From Qipengyuania vulgaris (GTDB lineage Bacteria; Pseudomonadota; Alphaproteobacteria; Sphingomonadales; Sphingomonadaceae): a stretch of 64,000 nucleotides of DNA. The DNA lies in NCBI RefSeq assembly GCF_009827325.1, contig NZ_WTYC01000003.1, forward strand, positions 1-64,000. Direction: 5' to 3'. The notes below the pieces were generated by a model that worked only from the letters and a program-made list of their open reading frames with translations, was not told where the DNA came from and did no database searches. Both the position numbers and the translations under genes were made by a program. Position 1 is the first letter of the stretch. Each line of letters opens with the position of its first letter. Below, piece by piece: positions 52,544-61,864 of the stretch.

Positions 52544-54397
52544 ATGCAGAATTTCGATATCATCGTAATCGGCGGCGGCCACGCTGGCGTCGAAGCGGCC
52601 TGCGCCGCAGCCAGGATGGGCGCAAAGACGGCACTTGTGAGTTTCGACCTTTCCAAGATTGGTGCGATGAGCTGCAACCCTGCGATCGGTGGGCTTGGTA
52701 AGGGTCACCTCGTCCGAGAAGTGGACGCTCTTGATGGCGTGATCGGGCGTGCGGCCGATGCGGCTGCGATCCACTACCGGATGCTCAACCGCTCCAAGGG
52801 AAGCGCGGTTTGGGGTCCGCGCGTGCAAGCGGATCGAGCGTTGTTTGGCCGAGCCGTACAGCAAATTGTCGCTGGGCAGGAGCATCTGACGCTAGTTGAA
52901 GGTGAGGCAGCCTCACTCACGATTATCGGGGGTATAGTGGCTGGTCTGAGGCTGGCTGATGGTTCGAAGATTGGCGGATCGGCGGTAGTGCTGTGTACCG
53001 GGACATTTCTTGGAGGATCTCTCTTCCGTGGGGAGGAGCGTTTCGAGGGTGGCCGAATAGGAGAAGATGCAGCGCGGGTTCTGGCAGGTCAATTACGTGA
53101 GGCCGAACTCCCGATGGCCCGACTCAAAACCGGCACCCCGCCACGGCTCGATGGTCGAACCATCGATTGGGGTTCATTGGAAGAGCAGCCTTCTGACGAC
53201 GAAGAGTGGACCATGTCGTCGCTCTGGGAACGACGCATGAATCCTCAAGTATTCTGCGCGATTACGCGCACCAACCAGCGTTCGCATGATATCATCCGCG
53301 GAAACCTGGATCGCTCACCTCTTTTCTCAGGTGCGATCGGCGCGGCGGGGCCCCGATACTGTCCTTCGATCGAGGATAAGATCCACCGTTTTGGCGATCG
53401 CGATGGTCATCAGATTTTTCTCGAGCCGGAGGGACTAAGTACACATCTCGTCTACCCAAACGGGATCAGCACTTCGCTCCCTGTTGAGGTTCAGCACGAC
53501 ATGCTTCGGACCATGAAGGGGCTGGAGCGCGTTGAGATGGTTGTTCCCGGATACGCCGTGGAATACGATCACATCGATCCGCGCGCTTTGAGACCGAGCC
53601 TCGAATTGAGGTCGATCCCGGGCCTATACTGCGCCGGACAGATCAACGGTACAACCGGCTACGAAGAAGCGGCGGCCCAGGGATTGGTGGCGGGAATGAA
53701 TGCCGCCGCCACGGTACTGGGCCGAGAACCCGCCGCGCTAAATCGAGCGAACTCCTATATGGCCGTGATGGTCGACGATCTCACTCTCCAGGGTGTCAGC
53801 GAGCCTTACCGCATGCTGACTGCTCGGGCGGAATACCGCCTTCGGCTGCGTGCCGCCAATGCCGACACACGTCTCACGGGAATCGGAATTGCAGCAGGAC
53901 TGGTTGGCAAGGTACGAACCGACTGGTTTGTTACACGTGAAGCTCGTCGATCTGTGATTGATAGTCTTCTGGAACAGGAGGTGCATGCGACCCAGCTTAT
54001 CGACGGTGGTCTCAAGGTCAAGGCTGATCGTGGGTCGCAGTCGCTGCGTTCATGGCTTAGGGGGGGACAAATCTCCCTTGAGGAGTTAGCGGGTTTTGTG
54101 AGTGGGATCGACCCTAGAGAATCGCTTGCCGTCGAGATAGTTGAGGATGCGATTTACGAGCCATACCTAGCTCGGCAGGATGCGGAATTGCGAGATCTGA
54201 AGGCAGGTGAGGAGTTAAAGCTGGCACAGGACTTTCCCTACGAACACGTCCCTGGCCTTTCGAATGAAATGGTAGAGCGTCTGGCGAAGGCCCGTCCGGA
54301 AACGCTTGCAACCGCCGGACGTATCCCCGGTATCACCCCGGCCGCCCTTGCGGCACTACTCGTTCACGCCCGAAGGTTTGAGGACGCTGCAGCGTGA
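52544..54397 (+). CDS. mnmG: tRNA uridine 5-carboxymethylaminomethyl modification enzyme MnmG
   Basis: A 617-residue FAD enzyme partnering MnmE in the mnm5U34 tRNA modification. The FAD dinucleotide motif is GGGHAG (10-15), with [23 protein letters not shown] and [14 protein letters not shown] being typical cysteine-bearing segments. The C-terminal helical domain ends with the canonical [18 protein letters not shown] 52544 is chosen over a TTG at 52502 because family similarity starts at [10 protein letters not shown]. It overlaps rsmG by 4 bases. Confidence 0.96.
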   Translation: MQNFDIIVIGGGHAGVEAACAAARMGAKTALVSFDLSKIGAMSCNPAIGGLGKGHLVREVDALDGVIGRAADAAAIHYRMLNRSKGSAVWGPRVQADRALFGRAVQQIVAGQEHLTLVEGEAASLTIIGGIVAGLRLADGSKIGGSAVVLCTGTFLGGSLFRGEERFEGGRIGEDAARVLAGQLREAELPMARLKTGTPPRLDGRTIDWGSLEEQPSDDEEWTMSSLWERRMNPQVFCAITRTNQRSHDIIRGNLDRSPLFSGAIGAAGPRYCPSIEDKIHRFGDRDGHQIFLEPEGLSTHLVYPNGISTSLPVEVQHDMLRTMKGLERVEMVVPGYAVEYDHIDPRALRPSLELRSIPGLYCAGQINGTTGYEEAAAQGLVAGMNAAATVLGREPAALNRANSYMAVMVDDLTLQGVSEPYRMLTARAEYRLRLRAANADTRLTGIGIAAGLVGKVRTDWFVTREARRSVIDSLLEQEVHATQLIDGGLKVKADRGSQSLRSWLRGGQISLEELAGFVSGIDPRESLAVEIVEDAIYEPYLARQDAELRDLKAGEELKLAQDFPYEHVPGLSNEMVERLAKARPETLATAGRIPGITPAALAALLVHARRFEDAAA

Positions 54398-55026
54398 TCA
54401 GAAGCGAGGCGGACGCACGCGAACACATCGTCGAAGCTGGCGGATTGGAGGCAGTAGGTAAACTTGAAGCGCTCGCAAACGCGCTGCGGCTCGAGAATGA
54501 CTCCCAGAACCTCGTATCCAAAGCGTCGCTAGACCAGATCTGGGCCCGGCATTTCGCCGATTCTGCTCAACTCCTTTCCTATGTTCCACGTGAAACCACG
54601 GGCCCATGGTTTGATCTCGGGAGTGGGGCGGGGTTCCCGGGTTTGGTGATCGCTGTACTTCGACCTGAACTCCCTGTGGTCTTGGTGGAGTCGCGCCGAC
54701 GCCGGATCGAGTGGCTCAATTCAATCGCACTCGATCTCGCCCTAACAAATTGCATAATTGAGGGCAGGCGTCTGGAAGTTGTAGAGACCCGAAAAGCCGC
54801 TGTAATTTCCGCGAGAGCCTTTGCGCCTCTGTCAAAACTCCTCAGCTTATCCTCACGATTCTCCACAGCAGACACACATTGGGTGTTGCCCAAAGGGCGT
54901 TCGGCAGCGCAGGAAGTGAGGGAACTGCCGCGCGGTTTGCGCAAAATGTTCCACGTGGAACACTCAATCACGGATGCCCATGCCGGTATCGTGGTCGGTA
55001 AGGGCAAGGTAGGGGTGGGAAAATGA
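54394..55026 (+). CDS. rsmG: 16S rRNA (guanine-N7) methyltransferase RsmG
   Basis: A 210-residue SAM-dependent methyltransferase for G527 of 16S rRNA. Segments: [36 protein letters not shown] (SAM-binding), and [15 protein letters not shown]. The start is GTG, overlapping the mnmG stop. It carries two parS-like sites: 54582-54597 and 54947-54962, the latter read as FHVEH near residue 187. It overlaps parA by 4 bases. Confidence 0.94.
   Translation: MIRSEADAREHIVEAGGLEAVGKLEALANALRLENDSQNLVSKASLDQIWARHFADSAQLLSYVPRETTGPWFDLGSGAGFPGLVIAVLRPELPVVLVESRRRRIEWLNSIALDLALTNCIIEGRRLEVVETRKAAVISARAFAPLSKLLSLSSRFSTADTHWVLPKGRSAAQEVRELPRGLRKMFHVEHSITDAHAGIVVGKGKVGVGK
54582..54597. other. parS-like ParB-binding site 3, inside rsmG
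   Basis: TGTTCCACGTGAAACC matches the consensus TGTTCCACGTGAAACA at 15 of 16 positions and is read in a different frame from the other coding parS sites (VPRET). Confidence 0.85.
54947..54962. other. parS-like ParB-binding site 4, near the end of rsmG
   Basis: TGTTCCACGTGGAACA, a perfect 16-bp palindrome identical to site 2, read as FHVEH in rsmG, 62 bases before parA. Confidence 0.9.
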
Positions 55027-55811
55027 TAACCATTGCAATCGCAAATCAGAAGGGTGGTGTAGGTAAGACTACTACCGCCATCAACATTGCCACCGCAATG
55101 GCTGCTTCCGGTTGGAGGACGTTGCTTATCGATCTCGACCCTCAGGGCAACGCCTCAACCGGTCTCGGCATCCAAAATGCTGCACGTGAATTCACAACTT
55201 ATGACTTGCTAATGGGCGAAGCAGCGCTGCCGCAGGTTGCGCAAGAAACCGAGATACCGGGACTCGATATCGTGCCAGCAACCCAAGATCTTTCTGGTGC
55301 CGAAGTTGAGCTGGTTACGGTGGATGACCGCACCCACCGCTTGCGAAAGGCTTTAGCGGCCCCTCAAACCGGTTTCGCTGGTTACGACATCGCCTTCATC
55401 GATTGCCCGCCTTCTCTCGGCCTACTGACGCTGAACGCTTTAGCTGCCGCAGATACATTGATGGTGCCGCTGCAATGCGAATTCTTCGCGCTCGAAGGCC
55501 TTAGCCAACTTCTGCAAACAGTGGAGCGCGTCCAGCAACGCTTCAACCCTGACCTCGGGATCGTGGGCATTGCGCTGACAATGTTCGACCGGAGGAATCG
55601 CCTGACCGACCAGGTAGCCGACGATGTGCGCGATTGCCTTGGAAAGCTGGTGTTCGAGAATGTTATTCCGCGCAACGTACGCTTGTCCGAAGCTCCCAGC
55701 CATGGGCTGCCTGCCCTAATTTATGATCACAACTGCTCCGGCAGCCGGGCCTACATCGGTCTCGCCCGGGAGTTGATCGGTCGTTTGCCTGAGAAAAGGA
55801 AAGCTGCATGA
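55023..55811 (+). CDS. parA: Chromosome-partitioning ATPase ParA
   Basis: A 262-residue Walker-type ATPase (Soj/ParA) of chromosome partitioning. The deviant Walker A is KGGVGKTT (residues 10-17). Later motifs are LIDLDPQGNASTGLG and FIDCPPSLGLLTLNAL. It moves ParB-parS by ATP-driven gradients. The ATG overlaps the rsmG stop. It is followed by parB with a 4-base overlap, the usual parAB layout near the origin. Confidence 0.97.
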   Translation: MITIAIANQKGGVGKTTTAINIATAMAASGWRTLLIDLDPQGNASTGLGIQNAAREFTTYDLLMGEAALPQVAQETEIPGLDIVPATQDLSGAEVELVTVDDRTHRLRKALAAPQTGFAGYDIAFIDCPPSLGLLTLNALAAADTLMVPLQCEFFALEGLSQLLQTVERVQQRFNPDLGIVGIALTMFDRRNRLTDQVADDVRDCLGKLVFENVIPRNVRLSEAPSHGLPALIYDHNCSGSRAYIGLARELIGRLPEKRKAA

Positions 55812-56749
55812 GTACGTCTGTCGATCGCAAAAAAAAGCTCGGCCGCGGCCTCGGAGCCCTCATGGGCGAAATCCAGAGGGAAGAGCCGCTGGTGCGTGAA
55901 AGTGGTAACGATCGCAACGATCTGGCTAAGGGGTCTGCCCAAGCGTCGGCCACTGGCCTGACTGACATTCCTGTAGCCGATATTTCCCCTCTCCCGGGGC
56001 AGCCGCGCACGCGATTTAGCGAAGAATCGCTTGATCAACTGGCTGCCTCGATCGCACAGCGCGGTGTCATTCAACCGATCATCGTCACTTCTAAAGGCGG
56101 AGGACGCTATCAGCTAGTCGCCGGCGAGCGTCGTTGGCGCGCGGCGCAGCGGGCCAGGCTTCACTCCATTCCAGCCATAGTGCGTGATCTGGACAAGCGC
56201 GAGATCATGGCGCTTGCGCTAATCGAGAACCTTCAACGCGAAGATCTCAATCCCCTCGAAGAGGCAAGAGCTTACCAGAGGCTGTCCGAAGAAGAGGATA
56301 TGACGCAGGCAGAGATTGCCCAGCTGGTCGACAAATCCCGAAGCCATGTCGCGAATTTCCAACGTCTGCTAGTTCTGCCCGAAGCAGTACTCGAGATGCT
56401 TGCCGACGGACGTCTTTCCATGGGCCATGCACGCCCACTGATCGGTAACGAAGACGCTGAGGAAATTGCTCGCAAGGCCGTGAACGACAATCTCTCCGTT
56501 CGCGAAGTGGAAAAATTGGCGCGCGGGGAAAAGCCTAAGAAACCACGTAATTCGGCCTCGAAAGCCGTCACTGCGGTGGTTGACGATGCCGACATCGCCG
56601 CAGTCCAGGGACATCTGGAAGAATTTCTCGGTTTGCCGGTGCGAATCAAGACCGAAGGCGCGCCAGGAAACGGAACGGTGACAATCGGTTACCGCACGCT
56701 CGACCAGTTGGACCTTATCTGCCAGCGTCTGACCGGAGGCGATATCTGA
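55808..56749 (+). CDS. parB: Chromosome-partitioning protein ParB
   Basis: A 313-residue CTPase/parS-binding protein. The N-terminal KLGRGLGALMGE, the ParB/Srx CTP-binding motif with GERRWRAAQRARL, RSHVANFQRLLVLP helix-turn-helix and SMGHARPL segments are all present. The C-terminal dimerisation region lies at about 255-313. It should bind the four parS sites just upstream and spread. It ends four bases before the convergent reductase gene. Confidence 0.97.
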   Translation: MSTSVDRKKKLGRGLGALMGEIQREEPLVRESGNDRNDLAKGSAQASATGLTDIPVADISPLPGQPRTRFSEESLDQLAASIAQRGVIQPIIVTSKGGGRYQLVAGERRWRAAQRARLHSIPAIVRDLDKREIMALALIENLQREDLNPLEEARAYQRLSEEEDMTQAEIAQLVDKSRSHVANFQRLLVLPEAVLEMLADGRLSMGHARPLIGNEDAEEIARKAVNDNLSVREVEKLARGEKPKKPRNSASKAVTAVVDDADIAAVQGHLEEFLGLPVRIKTEGAPGNGTVTIGYRTLDQLDLICQRLTGGDI

Positions 56750-56752
56750 TCC

Positions 56753-57235
56753 TCAGATCCGGTCCGAGATAATCTCGGCAAGTCTTTCTAATCCCTTACG
56801 ATCTTCCTGGTCGAAGCGAGCCTTTGACGGACTGTCCAGATCAATGACGGCAACGACATCGCCGTTACGAAGAACCGGGACGACCAGCTCCGAATTCGTC
56901 ACGGAGTCACACGCGATATGGCCGGGAAAGGCGTGGACGTCGGAGACAAGCTGAGTCGCGCCATCGGCTGCTGCAGTCCCGCATACGCCCTTGCCGAGCG
57001 GTATGCGAATACAGGCTGGGCGGCCCATGAAGGGTCCAAGCACCAGCTCACCATTGACCACTCGATAGAAACCCGCCCAGCTCAGATCGGGCAGGAAGTC
57101 CCATAGAAGAGCGGCAATATTGGCCATATTGGCAACCCCGTCGGGTTCACCGGACGTCAGCGCATCGACGGCGTCCTGCAATTGTTGATAGACTTCTGGC
57201 TTGGGGCAGTCATCTGCCGGTCGGAAATCGAACAT
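56753..57235 (-). CDS. Free methionine-(R)-sulfoxide reductase (GAF domain)
   Basis: A 160-residue GAF-domain enzyme. The catalytic cysteines are C75 (RPACIRI), C85 (GKGVCGT) and C109 (GHIACDS), with exactly the 10- and 24-residue spacing of fRMsr. It reduces free methionine-R-sulfoxide with thioredoxin. It converges with parB and diverges from the dehydrogenase gene. The WAGFYRVVNGELVLGPFMG segment is also typical. Confidence 0.93.
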   Translation of the reverse strand: MFDFRPADDCPKPEVYQQLQDAVDALTSGEPDGVANMANIAALLWDFLPDLSWAGFYRVVNGELVLGPFMGRPACIRIPLGKGVCGTAAADGATQLVSDVHAFPGHIACDSVTNSELVVPVLRNGDVVAVIDLDSPSKARFDQEDRKGLERLAEIISDRI

Positions 57236-57312
57236 GGGAAACGATCTAGGGCGACAGGCAGGTAGCGCAAGGGGCGTTGCGAGAGAAACGATGCTGGCCT
57301 ATCCCCGGGACC

Positions 57313-58764
57313 ATGAGCATTCTCAAGAAGCTGGGCATCGCCCTTCTCGTCCTGGTCGTGATCCTTGCGATCTTCGCCTTTGTCGTAACGCGTGGCGATA
57401 CGGCCGAGTTGCCGATGGACGAAGTAACCGGGACCGATCCCACTTTGGATGAACCGGATGCAGAAACCTTTCCTACCGTCGCGATCGCCGATCCGGTCGG
57501 TTGGGCCGAAGGCGAAACTCCTGATGCGGCAGGGGGGCTTTCGGTCGATCGCTTCGCGGACGGTCTGGATCACCCGCGGACGCTCTATGCTCTTCCCAAC
57601 GGCGACATCCTTGTCTCGCTTACCCGTTCCCCAAGCAAGGGTGGGGGCGGCATCATGGGGTGGATTGCCGACAAGCTGATGAGCAAGGCCGGTGCGACGG
57701 GCCCTTCAGCCAATCAGGTAGTTCTGCTCAGAGACAACGATGGAGACGGTCGGGCGGAGATCCGCCGTGTGCTCATCGATGAGCTGGACTCGCCATCGGG
57801 CCTGGCTTGGAGCGATGGTACATTATACGTCGCGAACCACGACGAAGTCCTTGCTTTCCAATATGATTTGGGCGGAAGCTCGGTGACTTCGGAACCTAGG
57901 AAGATAACCGATCTGGCCGCAGCTGGCGGTCATTGGATGCGCAATCTTGAACTTCATCCGGACGGTGACCGGCTGTATGTCGCGGTTGGGTCCGACACGA
58001 ATATCGCCGACAAAGGAATGGAAGCGGAAGAGGGCCGCGCTCTGATCTGGGAGATTGATCTCGAAACAGGAAGTCGGCGCCAGTTCGCCGGTGGGCTCCG
58101 TAATCCCAACGGTCTCGATTTCAGCCCTTGGTCTGGCGAATTGTGGACCACGGTGAATGAACGCGACATGCTCGGTTCCGATCTCGTGCCGGATTACCTG
58201 ACCAATGTGCCGGTTGGTGCCCAGTATGGCTGGCCATGGGTTTATTGGGGCGACAATTACGATCGCCGCGTCGATTATCCAGCGCCTCAATACATCAGCT
58301 ATGTCCGCCGACCCGAATATTCACTCGGCCCGCATGTCGCTGCTCTTGGGCTTGTCTTTAGCAAGGGCGGGGCTGCCTTGGGAGAAAGGTTCTCGAGCGG
58401 CGCCTTTATCGCTCGGCACGGGTCGTGGAACCGCAAGCCTCCCTCTGGCTACGATGTGGTGTATGTTCCCTTCGACGATCGCGGCAATCCCGTGGGCCGT
58501 CCGATTCCGGTTCTCGACGGCTTCCTGAAGGACAATGGTGACACGCGCGGCCGCCCGACATGGGTGGAATGGGCAGGAGACGGCTCGCTGCTGGTTAGCG
58601 ACGATACCGCTGGGATCATCTGGCGGGTATCCGCGCCGGGAGCCGAGCCGCAATCCGATATCGGATCCATATCCGGGCGGCGTCTCCCACCACAGCGAGA
58701 ACTGCGGGGGCAGGAAGCGTCTTTCGGCGAGGACGACTACGCTCGCATCGTGCCGGAAAGTTAG
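57313..58764 (+). CDS. PQQ-dependent sugar dehydrogenase-like (sorbosone dehydrogenase family), membrane-anchored
   Basis: A 483-residue protein with one N-terminal hydrophobic segment (about 5-27) for a signal or anchor. The beta-propeller domain shows the glucose/sorbosone-dehydrogenase pattern LRNPNGLDFSPWSGELWTTVNERDMLG, HWMRNLELHPDGDRLYVAVGS and ARHGSWNRKPPSGYDVVYV. The binding of PQQ is inferred from the family. ATG 57313 is chosen over an upstream in-frame ATG for the clean signal. It ends 4 bases into the convergent dehydrogenase. Confidence 0.82.
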   Translation: MSILKKLGIALLVLVVILAIFAFVVTRGDTAELPMDEVTGTDPTLDEPDAETFPTVAIADPVGWAEGETPDAAGGLSVDRFADGLDHPRTLYALPNGDILVSLTRSPSKGGGGIMGWIADKLMSKAGATGPSANQVVLLRDNDGDGRAEIRRVLIDELDSPSGLAWSDGTLYVANHDEVLAFQYDLGGSSVTSEPRKITDLAAAGGHWMRNLELHPDGDRLYVAVGSDTNIADKGMEAEEGRALIWEIDLETGSRRQFAGGLRNPNGLDFSPWSGELWTTVNERDMLGSDLVPDYLTNVPVGAQYGWPWVYWGDNYDRRVDYPAPQYISYVRRPEYSLGPHVAALGLVFSKGGAALGERFSSGAFIARHGSWNRKPPSGYDVVYVPFDDRGNPVGRPIPVLDGFLKDNGDTRGRPTWVEWAGDGSLLVSDDTAGIIWRVSAPGAEPQSDIGSISGRRLPPQRELRGQEASFGEDDYARIVPES

Positions 58765-60500
58765 GTGAGTAGGGCGTCGGTTTCGATCTTGTAGAGCGCT
58801 GCACCACCGGCAGTCGCCGAGGCTTTGAGCCCCGCGGCCTCGGGGACCACCCTATCGAGAAAGAACCGAACAGTAGCAGCCTTGCTCTTGGCGAGCGCAG
58901 GCGCTTCGCCTTTCTGAACCGCACCCAATTGCCTCAAAAGCTGCCAACCAGCCGTCGCCACGGCTAGCATGGTGCAGAACGGCACGCTCCCTGCCAGACG
59001 ATCATCGAGGCTCGCATCTTGCCGCATCCACCTCGCCACTGCCGCACAGTCTCCTGCAAGGACAAAAAGCGCAGGTTCATCGGTACATTCGCGCGCAATG
59101 TCTTCGATCAGACCGATCAGGGCCTCGCCGTCATTCAGTCCCAGTTTGCGCGTCACGAGATCGGCGGCCTGAATCCCGTTGGTACCTTCGTAGATCGGGG
59201 CGATCCGAGAATCGCGCCAGTGCTGCGCGGCTCCAGTTTCTTCGACGAACCCCATTCCGCCGTGAACCTGAATTCCGATACTGGCCACTTCAATCCCGAT
59301 ATCGGTTCCCCAAGCTTTGATAAGGGGGGTAAGCACTTCGCCTCGTGCTTTCGATAGACCATCGCCCAATACACCGCGGTCGACCTGACCCGCCGTATAG
59401 TAGAGCAGCGCGCGTGCGCCTTCGGTAAGAGCCTTCATGCGCAGCAACATGCGCCGCACATCCGGATGTTCGACAATTGCCACAGCCGCTTTATCGGGAG
59501 ATCCTGCCCTTGCGGACTGGACCCGCTCCTTCGCGTAATCGAGCGCTTGCTGAGTCGCTCTCTCGCCAATCTGAACGCCTTGGTTGCCGACATTGATGCG
59601 CGCATTGTTCATCATGGTGAACATGGCCGCGAGACCGCGATTCTCCGCACCCACCAGTTCGCCAATGCATTCGTCATTGTCGCCATAGCTCATGACGCAG
59701 GTGGGCGAGGCGTTGATGCCGAGCTTGTGCTCGAGGCTGACGCAGCGCAGATCGTTCCGCGGACCGAGTGATCCATCTAACTCCACGTGATATTTGGGGA
59801 CGATAAAGAGCGATATTCCCCGGCTTCCCTCCGGCGCATCGGGGATACGCGCCAGGACAAGATGGATTATGTTCTCGGCCAGCTCGTGCTCACCCCAGGT
59901 GATGTAGATTTTCTGGCCTTTGATCAGGTATTTTCCGGCATTCTCACCATCGATGATGGGCTTTGCCGTGGTACGAAGTGCGCCCACGTCGGACCCTGCC
60001 TGCGGCTCGGTAAGGTTCATCGTGCCCGACCACTTCCCACTGACGAGATCCGGGAGATATTTCTGCTGCAACTCCTCAGATCCGTGATGCTCAAGCGCTT
60101 CGATTGCGCCAACGCTCAGCATCGGGAGAAGGTTGAACGCCATATTCGCTGTGCCGAGGTTCTCCAACACGTTGCAGGCGAGCGTGAATGGTAGACCCTG
60201 TCCGCCGAATTCGCTCGGCGATGCGATCGCATTCCAGCCCTGCTCGACATAGTGTTCGTATGCGTCCGCAAAACCATCGGGCAATCGTACGACCCCGTTT
60301 TCCAGCTTGGCGCCTTCCAAGTCGCCAATTCGGTTCAGGGGAGCGAATTCACCCGCTGCAAACTGGCCGACCCCTTCGACGATTGCTTCTACCATGTCAG
60401 GCTCCGCAGCAGCGAATTTTTCGCTCTGTGCGAGCTCCTGAATCCCTGCATTCACGCGAATGGCGAGCAATTGATCTTTGGTGGCGGGGGTATAGGTCAC
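58761..60500 (-). CDS. Acyl-CoA dehydrogenase
   Basis: A 579-residue flavoenzyme of the acyl-CoA dehydrogenase family with the extra C-terminal domain found in sphingomonad paralogues. MNLTEPQAGSDVGALRT, SFGDNDECIGELVGAENRGL-like segments and IAPIYEGTNGIQAADLV with the catalytic glutamate are evident. GTG 60500 is chosen because AGAGGA lies six bases upstream. It probably acts in fatty-acid beta-oxidation; chain length is unknown. Confidence 0.9.
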   Translation of the reverse strand: MTYTPATKDQLLAIRVNAGIQELAQSEKFAAAEPDMVEAIVEGVGQFAAGEFAPLNRIGDLEGAKLENGVVRLPDGFADAYEHYVEQGWNAIASPSEFGGQGLPFTLACNVLENLGTANMAFNLLPMLSVGAIEALEHHGSEELQQKYLPDLVSGKWSGTMNLTEPQAGSDVGALRTTAKPIIDGENAGKYLIKGQKIYITWGEHELAENIIHLVLARIPDAPEGSRGISLFIVPKYHVELDGSLGPRNDLRCVSLEHKLGINASPTCVMSYGDNDECIGELVGAENRGLAAMFTMMNNARINVGNQGVQIGERATQQALDYAKERVQSARAGSPDKAAVAIVEHPDVRRMLLRMKALTEGARALLYYTAGQVDRGVLGDGLSKARGEVLTPLIKAWGTDIGIEVASIGIQVHGGMGFVEETGAAQHWRDSRIAPIYEGTNGIQAADLVTRKLGLNDGEALIGLIEDIARECTDEPALFVLAGDCAAVARWMRQDASLDDRLAGSVPFCTMLAVATAGWQLLRQLGAVQKGEAPALAKSKAATVRFFLDRVVPEAAGLKASATAGGAALYKIETDALLT

Positions 60501-60546
60501 GGGCAATCCTCTTGGCTTTGTGCGCCTGCAGATATAGCGCAGAGGC

Positions 60547-61485
60547 ATGAGCGGCAAATACGCTACGGAAACGCTTGCGGCGGATAAAGGTGGCATCGCT
60601 CGTGCCGCGGAGATCTTGCGTGGGGGAGGGCTGGTCGCCGTTCCGACGGAAACCGTCTATGGGCTCGCGGCGCGCGCCGATAGCGAAGATGCGGTTGCCC
60701 GGATTTATGAGGCGAAGGGAAGACCGAGCTTCAACCCGTTGATCGTACATGTATCGTCTATGGCGACTGCACGAGAGATTGCAGACTTTTCACCCCGCGC
60801 CGAGGAGTTGGTTGAAGCTTATTGGCCCGGTCCACTGACTTTGGTCCTTCCGCGCCGTCGTGACGCCAAGCTTGCCGATGCCGTAACAGCTCGGCTCGAA
60901 ACTGTTGCACTGCGTATGCCCAACCATCCGATTATGCGCGATTTATTGGCGATTGTAGATTTTCCCGTGGCGGCCCCCTCGGCAAATCGCAGCGGCTATA
61001 TTAGCCCTACCAGCGCGCAACATGTCTTGTCCTCGCTCGACGGGCGTATCGACGCCGTCATCGAAGGCGGCGCCTGTTCGGAAGGCCTTGAGTCCACCAT
61101 CGTCGCGGTGCGGAGGGATGATCTGACGCAAATCCTGCGCCCGGGACCAATCGAGATTTTGTCCGATGATCCCCAAAGGTCGCAATCTGAGACGATAGAG
61201 GCGCCTGGCCAGCTTGCCAGTCACTATGCTCCGGGAAAACCGGTACGTCTCGACGTCGATCTACCGTATCTGGATGAATTCTTTATTGGTTTCGGGCACT
61301 TTGGCGGAGATTGCTCTCTTTCGCCTGAAGGTGATGTGGATGTAGCGGCGTCGCGCCTGTATGCCTGTCTGCATCGGGCCGCTGCGTCAACCAAGCCACG
61401 TATCGCCGTGGCCCCCATACCGGAAAAGGGCATTGGATTTGCCATCAATGACCGGCTTCGCCGCGCCGCTACGCCCCCAGATTAG
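60547..61485 (+). CDS. Threonylcarbamoyl-AMP synthase (Sua5/YrdC/TsaC)
   Basis: A 312-residue enzyme making threonylcarbamoyl-AMP for t6A tRNA modification. LRGGGLVAVPTETVYGLAA, KGRPSFNPLIVHV, YWPGPLTLVLP, VALRMPNHP and AAPSANRSGYISPT are conserved. The extra C-terminal Sua5 domain (about 215-312) makes it the long, Sua5-type form. It is divergent from the acyl-CoA dehydrogenase, and its stop overlaps the convergent lipoprotein gene by 4 bases. Confidence 0.93.
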   Translation: MSGKYATETLAADKGGIARAAEILRGGGLVAVPTETVYGLAARADSEDAVARIYEAKGRPSFNPLIVHVSSMATAREIADFSPRAEELVEAYWPGPLTLVLPRRRDAKLADAVTARLETVALRMPNHPIMRDLLAIVDFPVAAPSANRSGYISPTSAQHVLSSLDGRIDAVIEGGACSEGLESTIVAVRRDDLTQILRPGPIEILSDDPQRSQSETIEAPGQLASHYAPGKPVRLDVDLPYLDEFFIGFGHFGGDCSLSPEGDVDVAASRLYACLHRAAASTKPRIAVAPIPEKGIGFAINDRLRRAATPPD

Positions 61486-61811
61486 TCGCGTTTTGGCTCA
61501 ACCGGAATCGTCGGTATGATCTGCTGCATTTCCGCGTAGGTATCTGTCGCCTCATCACAGGCGCGGCGGTTGCCATCCTGACATTCGGCAAGTTGCCTGT
61601 CATACTCGCGCTCCAGCTTTGCGAGCCGTTCCTCGCGCCGCCGGATTTCGCGCCCACGCTTCTCATCCGATTCGGACTGGCTGGTGGTGGCCAGGTCGAC
61701 CCCCTTGCTCACTACCCTGACAGGAGCCGTCACGACATCGGCTACGGTGCCAAGGCAACCGGACAGCATTAATGCGCACAGGGGGGCGAAAAGCATGGTG
61801 AGGCGACGCAT
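61482..61811 (-). CDS. Small lipoprotein with a charged coiled coil
   Basis: A 109-residue protein with a lipobox (LMLSGCLG), then a predicted long charged helix (about 45-80, REIRRREERLAKLEREYDRQ) and two cysteines at about 77 and 85 that may form a disulfide. No family recognised. It converges with tsaC and follows the GIN-domain gene by 53 bases on the same strand. Confidence 0.7.
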   Translation of the reverse strand: MRRLTMLFAPLCALMLSGCLGTVADVVTAPVRVVSKGVDLATTSQSESDEKRGREIRRREERLAKLEREYDRQLAECQDGNRRACDEATDTYAEMQQIIPTIPVEPKRD

Positions 61812-61864
61812 TGAAATTCCCTTCAGTGCGCCGCCTAACCCAAGGAGGATGATTCGTCGATTAA

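Noticed and set aside
59778..59795. CCACGTGA in the acyl-CoA dehydrogenase gene as a fifth parS
   Set aside because: Only the eight-base core resembles parS; the flanks (ACT and TAT) do not match.
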